Shown here: positions 9,027 through 18,072 of the stretch, piece by piece
Layout: every line of letters begins with the position of its first letter
Position numbering within the stretch: the first letter of the stretch is position 1
The notes under the pieces: generated by a model
What the model was told of the DNA's origin: nothing
The model's database searches: none
Seen by the model: the letters and a program-made list of their open reading frames with translations, nothing else
From: Chloroflexota bacterium
Lineage (GTDB): Bacteria > Chloroflexota > Limnocylindria > Limnocylindrales > CSP1-4
Length of the DNA stretch: 64,000 bases
Direction: 5' to 3'
Assembly: GCA_003141455.1 (NCBI GenBank)
Contig: PLMA01000058.1
Span: 41,214 to 105,213 of the forward strand
Translations under genes and position numbers: made by a program

Positions 9027-9686
9027 CTAGTGCAGGCTCTCGATGAGCTTGCGGCCGAGGTCTCGAGGACCCAAGCCGTACATCGACAAGAGCAGTCCGT
9101 CCCCCAGCGAGAGCGTGTACACGATCGGGCCGCCTTTGCACGTCGAGACGTCGACGAGCCTGTCGTTGATGGTCGGCTGGCTGGAGCCCGAGACGCCGTC
9201 TGCCTGCGAGCACGCGCCGGTCGCGTACTCCTCCACCCAGGCCGTGTAGAAGTCCGCGTTGTTCTGCTTGTCCGGCTTGAGGCGGCCGATCGCCACGTAT
9301 AGCCAATCGGGATCTCCAAGACTGCCGATCGATGCGGCCGCATAGCCGTCGAACGAGTTGGCCAGGTCGGCGTCGCCCAGCACCTGCGTCTCGATGCCCG
9401 GGTTCTCCACGAGGGCCAGCGCCCCAACCGAGGCCGGCAGTTTGCCCATGAGGCTCGGGTCGATCCGCAGGCCGTAACGGCCGACCGTCCCGCTCGGCCA
9501 GACCGTGGGGCCGATGGGAACGGCCGTGTATTTCGGAGGCGCGACCGTGGGCGGATTGATCCCGCAAGCGGCGACGCAGACCACGACGGCCGCGAGCAGG
9601 GCAGCTGCGGAGCGACGGGCCGTGGCGGCGCGTGGGGCGCCGCGCGACTCAGAGCTCACGGCGGAGGACCGGGTATCGCTCGTCAT
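9027..9686 (-). CDS. Putative lipoprotein, unknown function
   Basis: The 219-residue protein has an Arg-rich N-terminus, a hydrophobic stretch and a lipobox (VCVAAC, Cys near residue 41), followed by a Pro-rich segment ([13 protein letters not shown]). The exported domain has four further cysteines and no family I recognise. From ATG 9686 it overlaps the 3' end of the GNAT gene by 38 nt; a GTG at 9659 would shorten this to 11 nt, and neither has a clear Shine-Dalgarno site. The overlap suggests translational coupling with the upstream gene on the same strand. It ends 104 nt before the hutU start. Confidence 0.6.
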   Translation of the reverse strand: MTSDTRSSAVSSESRGAPRAATARRSAAALLAAVVVCVAACGINPPTVAPPKYTAVPIGPTVWPSGTVGRYGLRIDPSLMGKLPASVGALALVENPGIETQVLGDADLANSFDGYAAASIGSLGDPDWLYVAIGRLKPDKQNNADFYTAWVEEYATGACSQADGVSGSSQPTINDRLVDVSTCKGGPIVYTLSLGDGLLLSMYGLGPRDLGRKLIESLH

Positions 9687-10458
9687 CTACGGCCAGGCGG
9701 AAGCCTGCCTTGATCCAGAACTCGGGCCGTGCCGCCGGCGTCGAGTCTTCCTTGGCCCGCACCTCCGGATATGCCTCCACGGCTGCGAAACCCCGGCCGG
9801 CGAGATCCCCGCAAACCTCCTCGACGAGGCGCAGGGCATGCCCTCCACGCCGCGCCGCCGGCGTCGTGGCGATGCATGTGATTACCGCCGGAAGGGGCGC
9901 GTCCGGGAGCTGTGGGTAGAGTTCGCGGAGCCGCAGTGCCCGCGGATATGCGGACAGTGGCCCGAACTGGCAGTAGGCGACGGCATCGCCGTCGGCCAGG
10001 AGCAGCTTGGCATAGCTACCGAAGACGGCCAGGCCACGACCGAGGAGATGCAGCTTGCGGGGCGCCTCGGCTGCGATGGCCGGGCGGGCCAGCCGCTGCG
10101 GCACGAACGGGTTGTCGTCGGGCGGCCCACCCAGATCGTCGAGGAAGGGGTTACGGGCCGCGACTTTCGGAGGCGGGGCGAACGGATTGGCCGAAGTCCG
10201 GGGTGGCGGGGCGAAGGGATTCGCATCGGGTCCGGGTGGCGGCGCGAAAGGATTGCCGGCGGCCGCGCCGGAGGCAGCGGTCGAACCGGCGGTCGAGTCG
10301 GCCCTGGACGGCAGCCAGCCCGGCCTGCCGGCCTTCGAGCCCCGATCAGCGTCCTCCCAGTAGTCGCAGGTGCGGTGGTCGAACGATGGATCCGCGCAGG
10401 GCGGAATCATTCCAAAGCGGGCTTCGTCCGTGACGTCGACTATCTCGATGCGTGCCAT
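9649..10458 (-). CDS. GNAT-like acetyltransferase with an inserted NPFAPPP repeat
   Basis: The protein has 269 residues from ATG 10458 (MARIEIVDVTDEARFG); the ORF track start at 10530 adds unlikely sequence. The C-terminal part resembles GNAT N-acetyltransferases: a CQFGPLSAYPRALRLRELYPQL segment, then ITCIATTPAARRGGHALRLVEEV, close to the acetyl-CoA-binding V-x-x-x-x-R-G-x-G pattern. Similar Chloroflexota/Actinobacteria proteins are usually one uninterrupted domain. Here about 60 residues (roughly 75-135) form a proline-rich insert holding three 11-residue copies starting NPFAPPP plus two NPF variants. TAAAGT lies 8 nt before the ATG. The substrate is unknown. Confidence 0.65.
   Translation of the reverse strand: MARIEIVDVTDEARFGMIPPCADPSFDHRTCDYWEDADRGSKAGRPGWLPSRADSTAGSTAASGAAAGNPFAPPPGPDANPFAPPPRTSANPFAPPPKVAARNPFLDDLGGPPDDNPFVPQRLARPAIAAEAPRKLHLLGRGLAVFGSYAKLLLADGDAVAYCQFGPLSAYPRALRLRELYPQLPDAPLPAVITCIATTPAARRGGHALRLVEEVCGDLAGRGFAAVEAYPEVRAKEDSTPAARPEFWIKAGFRLAVDDERYPVLRREL
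10169..10254 (-). repeat. 33-bp tandem repeat encoding NPFAPPP-x4
   Basis: Three copies of the 20-nt core GGNGGCGGNGCGAANGGATT start at 10169, 10202 and 10235 on the plus strand, a constant 33-bp period. They encode NPFAPPP units within the GNAT-like gene. Further degenerate NPF codons lie just downstream in the gene (plus 10100-10160). Confidence 0.85.
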
Positions 10459-10566
10459 GGACTCCAACTTTACGGCACTGCGGCTGCTCGGGGCGAACCG
10501 GGTGCCGGCTCTGGGCCGCCAGCCGGGCATCGGCTGGCGCCGCGTCCCAGTAGACTCGACGTCGCG

Positions 10567-11904
10567 ATGACCCCGTCCATTCGATCCGAAGGCACTTCCT
10601 CCGGCGGCCCGCGCTGGCGACGAGCGCTGACGCGAGGTATCACCCGCAACGTCGTGGCGCTGGGTTTCGTGAGCCTCTTCACGGACATCTCGAGCGAGAT
10701 GCTCGTCTACGTCATTCCGCTCTTCCTCGCCAACGTGCTGCTGGCGCCGACCGCGGTGATCGGCCTGATCGAGGGTGTGGCCGAAAGCACGGCCTCTCTC
10801 CTCAAGCTGATCAGCGGCGCGCTCTCGGACCGGCTCTCACGACGGCGATTGCTGGTCGGGATCGGCTACACCACGTCCGTTGCGTCGAAGGGTTTGTATC
10901 TGCTGGCCACCGTCTGGCCGGTGGTCCTGCTGGGCCGGGTCGGCGATCGGTTCGGCAAGGGAATTCGAACCTCACCTCGGGACGCACTGATCGCCGATTC
11001 GACCGCCCCGGAGCATCGCGGAGTGGCGTACGGCTTCCATCGGGCAATGGACACGACGGGCGCCCTCGGCGGCGTGCTCGTGGCGGCCGCGGTCATCTGG
11101 GCAGTCGAGGGCAACGCGACTCGCCTCACCGCCGACGCGTTCCGAATCCTCGTGCTGCTGGCGCTGATCCCGGGCATTCTTGCGGTGGCCACGATCGTGG
11201 TGGGGGTCCGAGACGTACAGGGCATTCCGACCGCCGGGGAGGGGACCGCGGCCGCCAAGGCAGATGCGCCCGCGGCAGCCGAACCAGCGCCCATCTCCGC
11301 CGGCGAGCTCGTCCACCGCATTGTCGGCAGCGTCGCCGAGTGGCGCCGCTTCCCCAGGCCGTTCTGGTTCTTCATCGCGGCCAACACCCTCTTCACACTC
11401 GGCAACTCGAGCGATGCGTTCCTGGCCCTGCGGTCGCAGAACCTTGGGCTGTCGCTGCTGGCCCTGCTGCTGGCGATCGCCGCGTTCAACGCGACCAACG
11501 CGATCGTGGCGTGGCCGGCCGGAGCGCTCTCGGATCGAATCGGTCGTCGCGGCCTCATCGCCCTGGCCTGGATCATCTACGCCGCGTGCTACGCCGGCTT
11601 CGCCCTGGCGACCTCCGCCATCTGGGTGGCGCCGTTGTGGATCGCCTACGGGACCTACTACGCCCTGAGCGAGGGCGTCGGCAAGGCGATCGTAGCCGAC
11701 CTGGCGCCGGGCGAGCTTCGCGCCACCGCCTTCGGCATCCTCAACGCGGTCCAGGGGACGATGATCCTTCCGGCATCGGTGATCGCGGGTGTGCTGTGGA
11801 GCGCGGTCGCTCCGCCAGCGCCCTTCTGGTTCGGGGCGGCGTGCGCGGCCGCCGCCACGGTACTTCTACTGGCCACGGTCCGGCTCCCCGCCAGAGAGAA
11901 GTAG
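10567..11904 (+). CDS. MFS transporter
   Basis: The 445-residue membrane protein has about 12 transmembrane segments. Start ATG 10567 is preceded by TAGACT at 10551-10556; the in-frame ORF back to 9505 is antisense to GNAT and is not real. The N-terminal signature SLFTDISSEMLVYVIPLFL and VGDRFGKGIRTSPRDALIADS belong to a recognisable MFS subfamily found in many bacteria without assigned substrate. A charged, Ala-rich cytoplasmic loop (about residues 220-250) separates the two six-helix halves, and the second half carries WPAGALSDRIGRRG, the repeated A-motif. Divergent from the GNAT gene with a ~108-bp shared promoter region. Confidence 0.85.
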   Translation: MTPSIRSEGTSSGGPRWRRALTRGITRNVVALGFVSLFTDISSEMLVYVIPLFLANVLLAPTAVIGLIEGVAESTASLLKLISGALSDRLSRRRLLVGIGYTTSVASKGLYLLATVWPVVLLGRVGDRFGKGIRTSPRDALIADSTAPEHRGVAYGFHRAMDTTGALGGVLVAAAVIWAVEGNATRLTADAFRILVLLALIPGILAVATIVVGVRDVQGIPTAGEGTAAAKADAPAAAEPAPISAGELVHRIVGSVAEWRRFPRPFWFFIAANTLFTLGNSSDAFLALRSQNLGLSLLALLLAIAAFNATNAIVAWPAGALSDRIGRRGLIALAWIIYAACYAGFALATSAIWVAPLWIAYGTYYALSEGVGKAIVADLAPGELRATAFGILNAVQGTMILPASVIAGVLWSAVAPPAPFWFGAACAAAATVLLLATVRLPAREK

Positions 11905-11925
11905 CGGGCGTTAGCGCGGCCCGAT

Positions 11926-12836
11926 CTACATCGTCGCGGCGCCGTCCACGGTCTCACCGGTACCGGCGTCCAGCCAGACCATGCTCGCGCGGGATTCGTC
12001 GTTGTCCTTCCGCGTGTAGTCGATCCGCCAGCAGAGCTGGAGCCGCGCACCTGGCGTCAACGCGGGAGCATGCCACTCGAGCTTGGCGGCGCAGGTTTCG
12101 ACGAGTCCGTTGGGCCCTCCGGAGCTGTTCCGACAGAAGGGAGTCTTCGCCAGTGCCGCGGCCTCCGAGATCGTGCTGGCCGGTGCGGGAGCGACCGGCG
12201 TCTCGGTATACAGATACGAGACGAAGGCGCCGTCGGGGTCCATTACCACTCTGGTGCCGTCGCTCGGCACCGGCACGCCGCCCACGTCCCGATTCCACAG
12301 CGCTTCCCAATATGGTCCCGCGGCCTGGTAGGCGAGGCTATCTGGCGCCCCGAGCGCGATGCCGAGACGCGTCAGGTAGTCCACGACCCGCAGGCGGGCC
12401 TCGGCTTCGGAGACGGCCTTGCCTGGAGCCGGCGTGGCGGAGGAGCGGACACTGACTACGTTCAGCAGGCGTCCTGCCGCATCCCACCGGACGAGCCAGT
12501 CGCCGATGTTGACCCAAGTCCAGGCTCGCTGTCGGGCCCTGAGGACCGCACCGAAACGGCGGCGTCCGCGGCGGTCGAGCCTCCCAGCGCTCCGATGAGT
12601 CCGATCGCGCGGTTCACAAGGGCGGCGTCGGCGGACGAAACCGTCGGCCCGGGAGTCGGCGGCGGAGTGGGTTCGGGCGTGAAGGACGGCACCGTGGCCG
12701 CGGTCGCTAGCGGGCTACCCACCCGATTCGCCGGAGAGCCGGTGCGTGGGGCTGTCTGTTGAGCGGCGGCGCAGCCGCCGAACAGCCACGCCAAGACCAT
12801 AACCAGCAGAACATGACCAACCCGATTGCGCCCCAT
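11926..12836 (-). pseudogene. Lipoprotein gene broken by a frameshift
   Basis: The N-terminal ORF starts at ATG 12836 (MGRNRVGHVLLVMV) with a lipobox (LFGGC) and a PTP-rich linker, then runs to a stop at 12462. The downstream ORF 11926-12384 is in another frame. That second frame is open well upstream of its GTG 12384 and reads WTWVNIGDWLVRWDAAGR... into VVDYLTRLG without interruption across 12385-12520. A single frame change near 12520-12590 would join the two into one protein of about 300 residues. The C-terminal part contains two Cys and a LCWRIDYTR segment. It is either a genuine pseudogene or an assembly error. No known family is recognised. Confidence 0.65.
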
Positions 12837-13151
12837 GTCGACACCTGTTCGAATTGACCGGTCCGTGACGCCGGGAGCCGGTTCCAAGTTACACGCCGAG
12901 CCGCATGGATGGCGCGCCCGCGCGCATAAGGGGCGCCCACCCATGCCGCCGAGACGGCGGGGTGGGGAGCATCGATGACCACCCTGCGGAACTGGCGCTT
13001 CGTGCTGTTCCCCCCTGCGCGACCGTCCACGAGGAGGATGGGCGAAGCGGTAACGTGAAGGTCGAGACGCCCAACCGGCGGGGAAGTGGCCGGAAAGGGG
13101 GTACGTCCGTCATTCGGCCGCGGGGAAGGCCGCGCACACGAGAGGTGAAGC
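12837..13151. other. Non-coding region upstream of divergent lipoprotein and HEAT genes
   Basis: About 315 bp without a credible gene; both small ORFs here are shadows. It should hold the promoters of the broken lipoprotein (minus) and the HEAT protein (plus). I see GC-rich partial inverted repeats near 13115-13140 (CGGCC-GCGGGGAA-GGCCG) but no clear promoter pair. Confidence 0.3.
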
Positions 13152-13958
13152 ATGGGGCCACTTGACGTCCGCATCGAGGCCGCGCTGAGGGCCTACGACG
13201 AGGACTGTCGGTGGGACTTGATCGATGGCATCGTGGGCGAGTGTCCCGATGACGTCGTCGAGGCGGCCACGAATCTTCTTCGCGGCGAGAGTGAGCGCTC
13301 GCGGACGCTCGGCGCCGACATCCTGGGTCGCCTGGTGGGGACTGAGCCCGAAACCCGAACCGTCGTCCTCGAAGCGCTACTCCAGGCACTCGGCCCCGAG
13401 AAGGCGGCGGCTCCCCTGGCCTCCATCGTTGCAGCGATCGGGCACGTCGGCGATGCAGGGGCTCTCGGCCGGGTCTTTCCGCTGGCCGTGAATGAGAGCG
13501 CGGAGGTGAGGCTTGCGGTCGCCTTTGCGGTGGCCACGATGAGTCCCCAGCCTCTTTCCCCGGAGGCTCGGGCGGCGCTGATCAGCCTCTCTCGCGACGC
13601 CAATCCAGAGGTCCGCGATTGGGCCACGTTCGGTCTCGGGACGCTCTCCGACGCCGATGGCCCGGACGTGCGGGCGGCCCTGCTGGCACGGGCCGAGGAC
13701 GCCTACCGCCAGACTCGAGCGGAGGCTCTCTTCGGTCTGGCGGTCCGGCGGGAGACACGGGCGGTGCCACACCTGATCCGTGCGCTGGAGTCGCTCACGG
13801 CTGACGGTCTCGAGGTGGACGCGGCCGCGGCCTTCGCGGATCCGCGCCTGTTGCCGGCGCTGTGGGCTCTGCAGCGGGCGGGGGGAACGGACGAAGACCG
13901 CCTGCGCCGGGCAATCGACCGCTGCTCCGGGCGAGACCGCCCCTCTCTGCCCTCCTAG
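13152..13958 (+). CDS. HEAT-repeat protein
   Basis: The 268-residue, all-helical protein starts at ATG 13152 with GAGGTG 4 nt upstream. It contains about six degenerate HEAT/PBS-lyase-like repeats, seen as repeated pairs of helices with D-x-x-V/A-R (for example ESAEVRLAVAFAVATM, NPEVRDWATFGLGTL, TRAEALFGLAVRRE). Such proteins act as scaffolds for protein-protein contacts and have no enzymatic activity of their own. The stop overlaps the hutH stop by 4 bp in a convergent arrangement. No partner can be named from the sequence. Confidence 0.8.
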   Translation: MGPLDVRIEAALRAYDEDCRWDLIDGIVGECPDDVVEAATNLLRGESERSRTLGADILGRLVGTEPETRTVVLEALLQALGPEKAAAPLASIVAAIGHVGDAGALGRVFPLAVNESAEVRLAVAFAVATMSPQPLSPEARAALISLSRDANPEVRDWATFGLGTLSDADGPDVRAALLARAEDAYRQTRAEALFGLAVRRETRAVPHLIRALESLTADGLEVDAAAAFADPRLLPALWALQRAGGTDEDRLRRAIDRCSGRDRPSLPS

Positions 13959-15637
13959 CCGGCCGTCGTCGCCAGGTCGACCAGGGCCCCGTCGCGGACC
14001 AGTGTGAAGGCAGCCTCGATGTCGGCCGTCTGGAGGCGATCGCGATCCAGATGGGCAACGACCGATCGAATCCGAGCGTGTGCCTCCGCGACCCCGGCGC
14101 CCGGGCGAACCTGCCGCCCCTCGGCCAGGCTTTGCGCCAACCGGAGATCGAGGGCCTGGGCGGCGACCAGCAGTTCCATCGCGAGGATTCGCTGGACGTT
14201 CGTGACCACCGCCATCGCATGTCGGGCGGCGACCGAGCCCATCGAGACGTGATCCTCCTGGTTGGCCGAGGTGGGAATCGAGTCGGCGCTGGCCGGATGG
14301 GCCAGCACTTTGTTCTCCGACGCCAGGGCCGCTGCCGTGTACTGAAGGAGCATCATCCCCGACTCGAGGCCGCTGCCGTGCGAGAGGAACGGCGGCAGGC
14401 CGCCGTTGAGGCGCGGATCGACGAGAAGTGCGATCCGCCGCTCGGAGATCGCGCCGAGCTCGGAGATCGCGAGCTTGGCGAAGTCCAGGGCGATCGCCAC
14501 CGGCTCGCCGTGGAAGTTCCCGCCGCTGATCACGAGTCCACCGCCGGTCGCCGCGGCCGTGGCGTCGGCTACTCCGCCCTGGGGGAATATCAGGGGATTG
14601 TCCGTGGCCGAGTTCAGCTCGATGTCCAGGACGCCGCTCAGGTACTCCAGGGCATCGCGGACGGCGCCGTGGACCTGCGGCACGCAGCGCACCGAGTAGG
14701 CGTCCTGGACCTTGTGGACCGAGGCATGGTGGCTGGTCATGAGCGTGGAGTCGCGCAGCAGCCAGCGCATCTCCGCGGCGACGGCGATCTGGCCGGGGTG
14801 CGGACGGGCCAGCTGGTAGGCGGCCGCGTATGCCACGTCAGTGCCCAGCAGCGCTTCGCAGCTCAGCGCCGCGGCCACGCTCGCCGTGTAGGCGAGTCGG
14901 GCGGCGTCGGCGGAGACGAGCGCCCCGATCGCCGACATCATCTGCGTGCCGTTGAGCAGCGCAAGACCCTCCTTGGCCCGCAGCTCCAGCGGCTCGATGC
15001 CGGCAGCCTCGAGAGCGTCCGCGGCATCCTGGATCCGACCGCCCACCTCCACCGGTCCTCGACCGGTCAGCGGCAGGGCCAGATGGGCCAGCGGCGCCAG
15101 GTCCCCTGACGCTCCGACGGATCCCTGGGATGGCACGACCGGGTGGATGCCGAGACGAAGCAGGTCACAGATGCGGTCTGCAATCTCGGGTCGACAACCG
15201 GAGTGACCCAGGGCCAGCGTGTTGGCTCGCAAGAGCAGCATCGCCCGGACCACGTCGCGCGGCAGGGGATCGCCCACGCCTACGGCATGGGACACCAGCA
15301 AGTTCTCCTGGAGTCGGGCCGAGTCGGCCGGGTCGATGAAGGTCGTAGCCAGGTCCCCGAATCCGGTGGTCACGCCGTAGACGATCTCCCCCGCCGCGAC
15401 CAGGCGCTCCACAACCTCACGCGCCTCGATCATCCGGGCCCGCGCATCGTCGCCCAGCCTGACGGGCTGCCCGCGCCGCGCCACCGCTTCCACGTCGGCG
15501 ATGGAGAGGTCCGCGCCGGTCAGGACGATCTCCGCCTCGGCGGGCAGTGGCTGGCGGAGCCGCTGCGACTCGGGCAGATGCCGGTGCGATCCGCGCCCCG
15601 CAGGCGCAAGGTCGGGGGACCCGGGCGTGTCGCTCAC
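13955..15637 (-). CDS. hutH: Histidine ammonia-lyase
   Basis: The 560-residue enzyme deaminates L-histidine to urocanate and ammonia, the first step of the hut pathway. The Ala-Ser-Gly triad that cyclises to the MIO cofactor is at A176-S177-G178 (GSVGASGDLAP). Tyr87 (VYGVTTGFG) and the QNLLVSHA-like ENLLVSHAVG block are intact. Start GTG 15637 gives a ~35-residue N-terminal extension relative to most HutH. It is supported by TATCCT (plus 15644-15649) exactly 6 nt upstream, as at other apparently leaderless genes here. It stands apart from hutU and ftcD-hutI, with its own promoter. Confidence 0.95.
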   Translation of the reverse strand: MSDTPGSPDLAPAGRGSHRHLPESQRLRQPLPAEAEIVLTGADLSIADVEAVARRGQPVRLGDDARARMIEAREVVERLVAAGEIVYGVTTGFGDLATTFIDPADSARLQENLLVSHAVGVGDPLPRDVVRAMLLLRANTLALGHSGCRPEIADRICDLLRLGIHPVVPSQGSVGASGDLAPLAHLALPLTGRGPVEVGGRIQDAADALEAAGIEPLELRAKEGLALLNGTQMMSAIGALVSADAARLAYTASVAAALSCEALLGTDVAYAAAYQLARPHPGQIAVAAEMRWLLRDSTLMTSHHASVHKVQDAYSVRCVPQVHGAVRDALEYLSGVLDIELNSATDNPLIFPQGGVADATAAATGGGLVISGGNFHGEPVAIALDFAKLAISELGAISERRIALLVDPRLNGGLPPFLSHGSGLESGMMLLQYTAAALASENKVLAHPASADSIPTSANQEDHVSMGSVAARHAMAVVTNVQRILAMELLVAAQALDLRLAQSLAEGRQVRPGAGVAEAHARIRSVVAHLDRDRLQTADIEAAFTLVRDGALVDLATTAG

Positions 15638-15643
15638 GGCATG

Positions 15644-15649
15644 AGGATA
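15644..15649 (-). promoter_or_regulatory. -10-like hexamer TATCCT, 6 nt before hutH
   Basis: Minus-strand TATCCT is followed by 6 nt and then the hutH GTG. This places the expected transcription start at or next to the start codon. No Shine-Dalgarno sequence is present. Confidence 0.5.
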
Positions 15650-15818
15650 GCGGGCCGCGCCGAATGCGGCCGCCAGGCCGCGCGTCCGTGGCGCCGCAGC
15701 CGCGAGACGTGCCTCCGTGGCGCTGCGGCGGGCGCAGCCCCGACGCCTCGGGTATCCTGCGCAGAGCCTGCGCGCGGCACGATCCGCCCTGGCGTCCTAC
15801 CCAAGCTAAGAGGCTCTC

Positions 15819-16490
15819 GTGTTCGCCATCATCGACACGGCCGTCATTCCGTTCCTGAACAGCCTCTATGGCGCCGTCGGCTATCTGGGCGTATTCATCG
15901 CCATGGTCATCGAGTCGACGCTGCTGCCACTACCCTCCGAGCTGATCCTTCCCTACGCCGGCTTCCTGGTGGTAGACCCCAATGCTGTCGAGCCGCTCAC
16001 CCACGGCCCGTGGAACTTCTGGGTCGTCGTCGTCATCGGGACGGCCGCGAACACAACCGGCTCGATCTTCGGGTATTACCTGGGCGCCAAGCTCGGCCGA
16101 CCGTTTCTCGATCGGTGGGGCCGGTTCTTCCTGATCCGGAAGCACGAGATCGACCAGGCCGAGACGTTCTTCGCTCGGTGGGGCTCGCCGACGGCGTTCT
16201 TCAGCCGCCTGCTGCCGGGCGTTCGCAGCGTCATCAGCTTCATCGCCGGCGTGGCTCACATGCCCGTCGGTCGGTTTATCGTCTATTCGACCCTGGGCGC
16301 CATCCCGTGGACCATCGCCCTGGTCTACGCAGGCACCGTCCTGGGCTCCAACTGGACTCAGATCCGGGATACGCTGCGGCCGTTCGACACGCTCATCCTG
16401 GTCGCATGCCTGGCCGCCGTCGTCGCGTTCGTCTGGTGGCGCCTCGGTCATCCGGGCGTCCGGAGAGGCCCGTCGGAGGCCCAGGGCTGA
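15819..16490 (+). CDS. DedA family membrane protein
   Basis: The 223-residue polytopic protein of the DedA/SNARE-associated (PF09335) family starts at GTG 15819 with AAGAGG 5 nt upstream. It carries the family E-x(n)-P signature (VIESTLLPLPSELILPYAG), a glycine-rich GTAANTTGSIFGYYLGAKLGRPF segment, the amphipathic FFARWGSPTAFFSRLLPGVRSVISFIAGVAHM re-entrant motif and a C-terminal helix pair. DedA proteins act in membrane homeostasis and include undecaprenyl-phosphate and phospholipid flippases. The specific role here is not determined. Divergent from hutH. Confidence 0.88.
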   Translation: MFAIIDTAVIPFLNSLYGAVGYLGVFIAMVIESTLLPLPSELILPYAGFLVVDPNAVEPLTHGPWNFWVVVVIGTAANTTGSIFGYYLGAKLGRPFLDRWGRFFLIRKHEIDQAETFFARWGSPTAFFSRLLPGVRSVISFIAGVAHMPVGRFIVYSTLGAIPWTIALVYAGTVLGSNWTQIRDTLRPFDTLILVACLAAVVAFVWWRLGHPGVRRGPSEAQG

Positions 16491-16726
16491 GGGCGGAGGG
16501 TGCTCCCGACGCGGGAACGCCGGACGAGCCGCGACGCGCCGAATCGGCCTCGCGTGCACCAACGGGCCATCCCGTGGCAGACTTAGGCCACAACCAGGGG
16601 GCGTCCAGGGTGGCCGCCGAAGCTACGGGTAAGGCAGATGCGCAGTAGACCAACTCGCGTCCAGTTGCAGGCGCTGAGCATCGACGAGAATGGACGGCGG
16701 GGAGCCGGCCCCAACGCTGGGACCGC
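16491..16726. other. Intergenic region
   Basis: A 236-bp stretch between dedA and the SGNH hydrolase gene. No gene, terminator hairpin or repeat is convincing; the ORFs on both strands are out-of-frame shadows. Confidence 0.3.
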
Positions 16727-18022
16727 GTGAGCACGGCTGGAGACCGCTCGAAGCCCCTCCGGGCAGCCGAGTCTGTCGGGGTCCGGCTCGGACCCATGGC
16801 CCATCCCGATCCGAAGGTTGCCCTGACCAGCCGGCGCATGGCTCACCGGACTCGTCGCGGGCCGCTGCAGATGCTGGCCGGCCTCTGGAGGACGATCGTC
16901 CCGGCGTCGTGGCGAGATCGATCCGGCGCGAATGAGCCGATGGCCGCGACCGACCCATCCGACTCTGCCCGCACGTCCGACTCAATCTCCGCGGCCGGCT
17001 CCGCGAGCCTCGTCAGTTCGGCTGGATCGTCGGAAGCAGGCGAGGTCGCGCGGCCTACCCGGAGGCACTCCGCCACCGCGACGGAGCGCGGCCGGACCTC
17101 CGGCGCCCGCGAGGATGGAGCGGCCGGCGGCCTCGGGCATTTGGGCAGGCGCTTCATACCGAGGGAACCGCATCGGCGCGAATTCGCGGCCGTGCTGGTC
17201 CTGGTTCTGGTCGCGTGCACCCTCTCCGCGAGCCTGCCGGGCGTTTGGGCTGCGCACCCCGGCTCGTCCGATCCGGGCGACCAGCCCGCCGCTTACCTCG
17301 ACCCCTCGGCCGACCCGACGGCTTCCGCCTCGGACCCGATCGAGAGCTTCGAGCCGCTGCCCACGGACAACCCGACCTACACACCCCCCGCTGCATCGGG
17401 CGCTACCCCGAATAGACCCACGCCCGTACCCACGCCAACGCCCACCAAGGCGCCGAAACCAACCCCACGGAAGGTGTACACGTTCGTGGCCCTTGGCGAT
17501 TCGCTGACGTCCGGTTACGCGGATCCCGGACCGTCCTGGCCGACTCGATTGGACACCCAGGATCCCTACCTGCGCCTGCTCCACAACGCCGGCGTTCCGG
17601 GCGACCTGACCGCCGATATGCGGAACCGCCTGAGTAGCGACGTGCTCGCCTACAAGCCGGACGTGCTGTTCGTCATGGGCGGCACGAACGACATCGGCCA
17701 CTACGTCAGCACGGCGACGACGATCGCGAACCTGCGGGCGATCATCGTGGCGGCGAAGGCCAAGGGTATCACGGTGGTCATGATGACCATCCCGCCGGAT
17801 TCGTACCCAGCCTGGGCCGGCCAGATCAACTCGCTCAACTCGCAGATAGTCCATCTCGCCAACAGCTACGTGCTAGCCGTCGTAGACGTCCACGCCGCGC
17901 TGTCGACATCCGACGGCATCTACGTCGGCAAGTTCACGGTGGACGGGGTCCACTTCAGCGCGCTGGGCGCCCAGACGGTGGCGAACACGGTCCAGGCCCG
18001 CGTCAAGCGATACGGCTGGTAG
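16727..18022 (+). CDS. Membrane-anchored SGNH/GDSL hydrolase
   Basis: The protein has 431 residues from GTG 16727; the start is uncertain (ATG 16796 and others are possible). A long Ser/Arg-rich N-terminus of about 145 residues is followed by one membrane segment (FAAVLVLVLVACTLSASL, ~160-180), a PT-rich linker (PTPVPTPTPTKAPKPTP) and an extracytoplasmic SGNH domain (~250-431). Active-site blocks are visible: GDSLT (block I Ser), NAGVPGD (Gly), GGTNDIG (Asn) and DGVHFS (Asp/His). It is probably an esterase or lipase acting on envelope polymers or lipids. Stands alone on the plus strand. Confidence 0.8.
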   Translation: MSTAGDRSKPLRAAESVGVRLGPMAHPDPKVALTSRRMAHRTRRGPLQMLAGLWRTIVPASWRDRSGANEPMAATDPSDSARTSDSISAAGSASLVSSAGSSEAGEVARPTRRHSATATERGRTSGAREDGAAGGLGHLGRRFIPREPHRREFAAVLVLVLVACTLSASLPGVWAAHPGSSDPGDQPAAYLDPSADPTASASDPIESFEPLPTDNPTYTPPAASGATPNRPTPVPTPTPTKAPKPTPRKVYTFVALGDSLTSGYADPGPSWPTRLDTQDPYLRLLHNAGVPGDLTADMRNRLSSDVLAYKPDVLFVMGGTNDIGHYVSTATTIANLRAIIVAAKAKGITVVMMTIPPDSYPAWAGQINSLNSQIVHLANSYVLAVVDVHAALSTSDGIYVGKFTVDGVHFSALGAQTVANTVQARVKRYGW

Positions 18023-18072
18023 CGAGTCGGGACAAGGCGCGCCCTCGAGGGGTGCGCTCGACCGCGTTCGGT

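Noticed and set aside
7444-9030. Plus-strand 528-aa ORF
   Set aside because: Antisense shadow of hutU in high-GC sequence; His/Arg/Gly-rich composition and no domain.
9505-10566. N-terminal extension of the MFS ORF
   Set aside because: Antisense to the GNAT gene; the MFS domain starts after ATG 10567.
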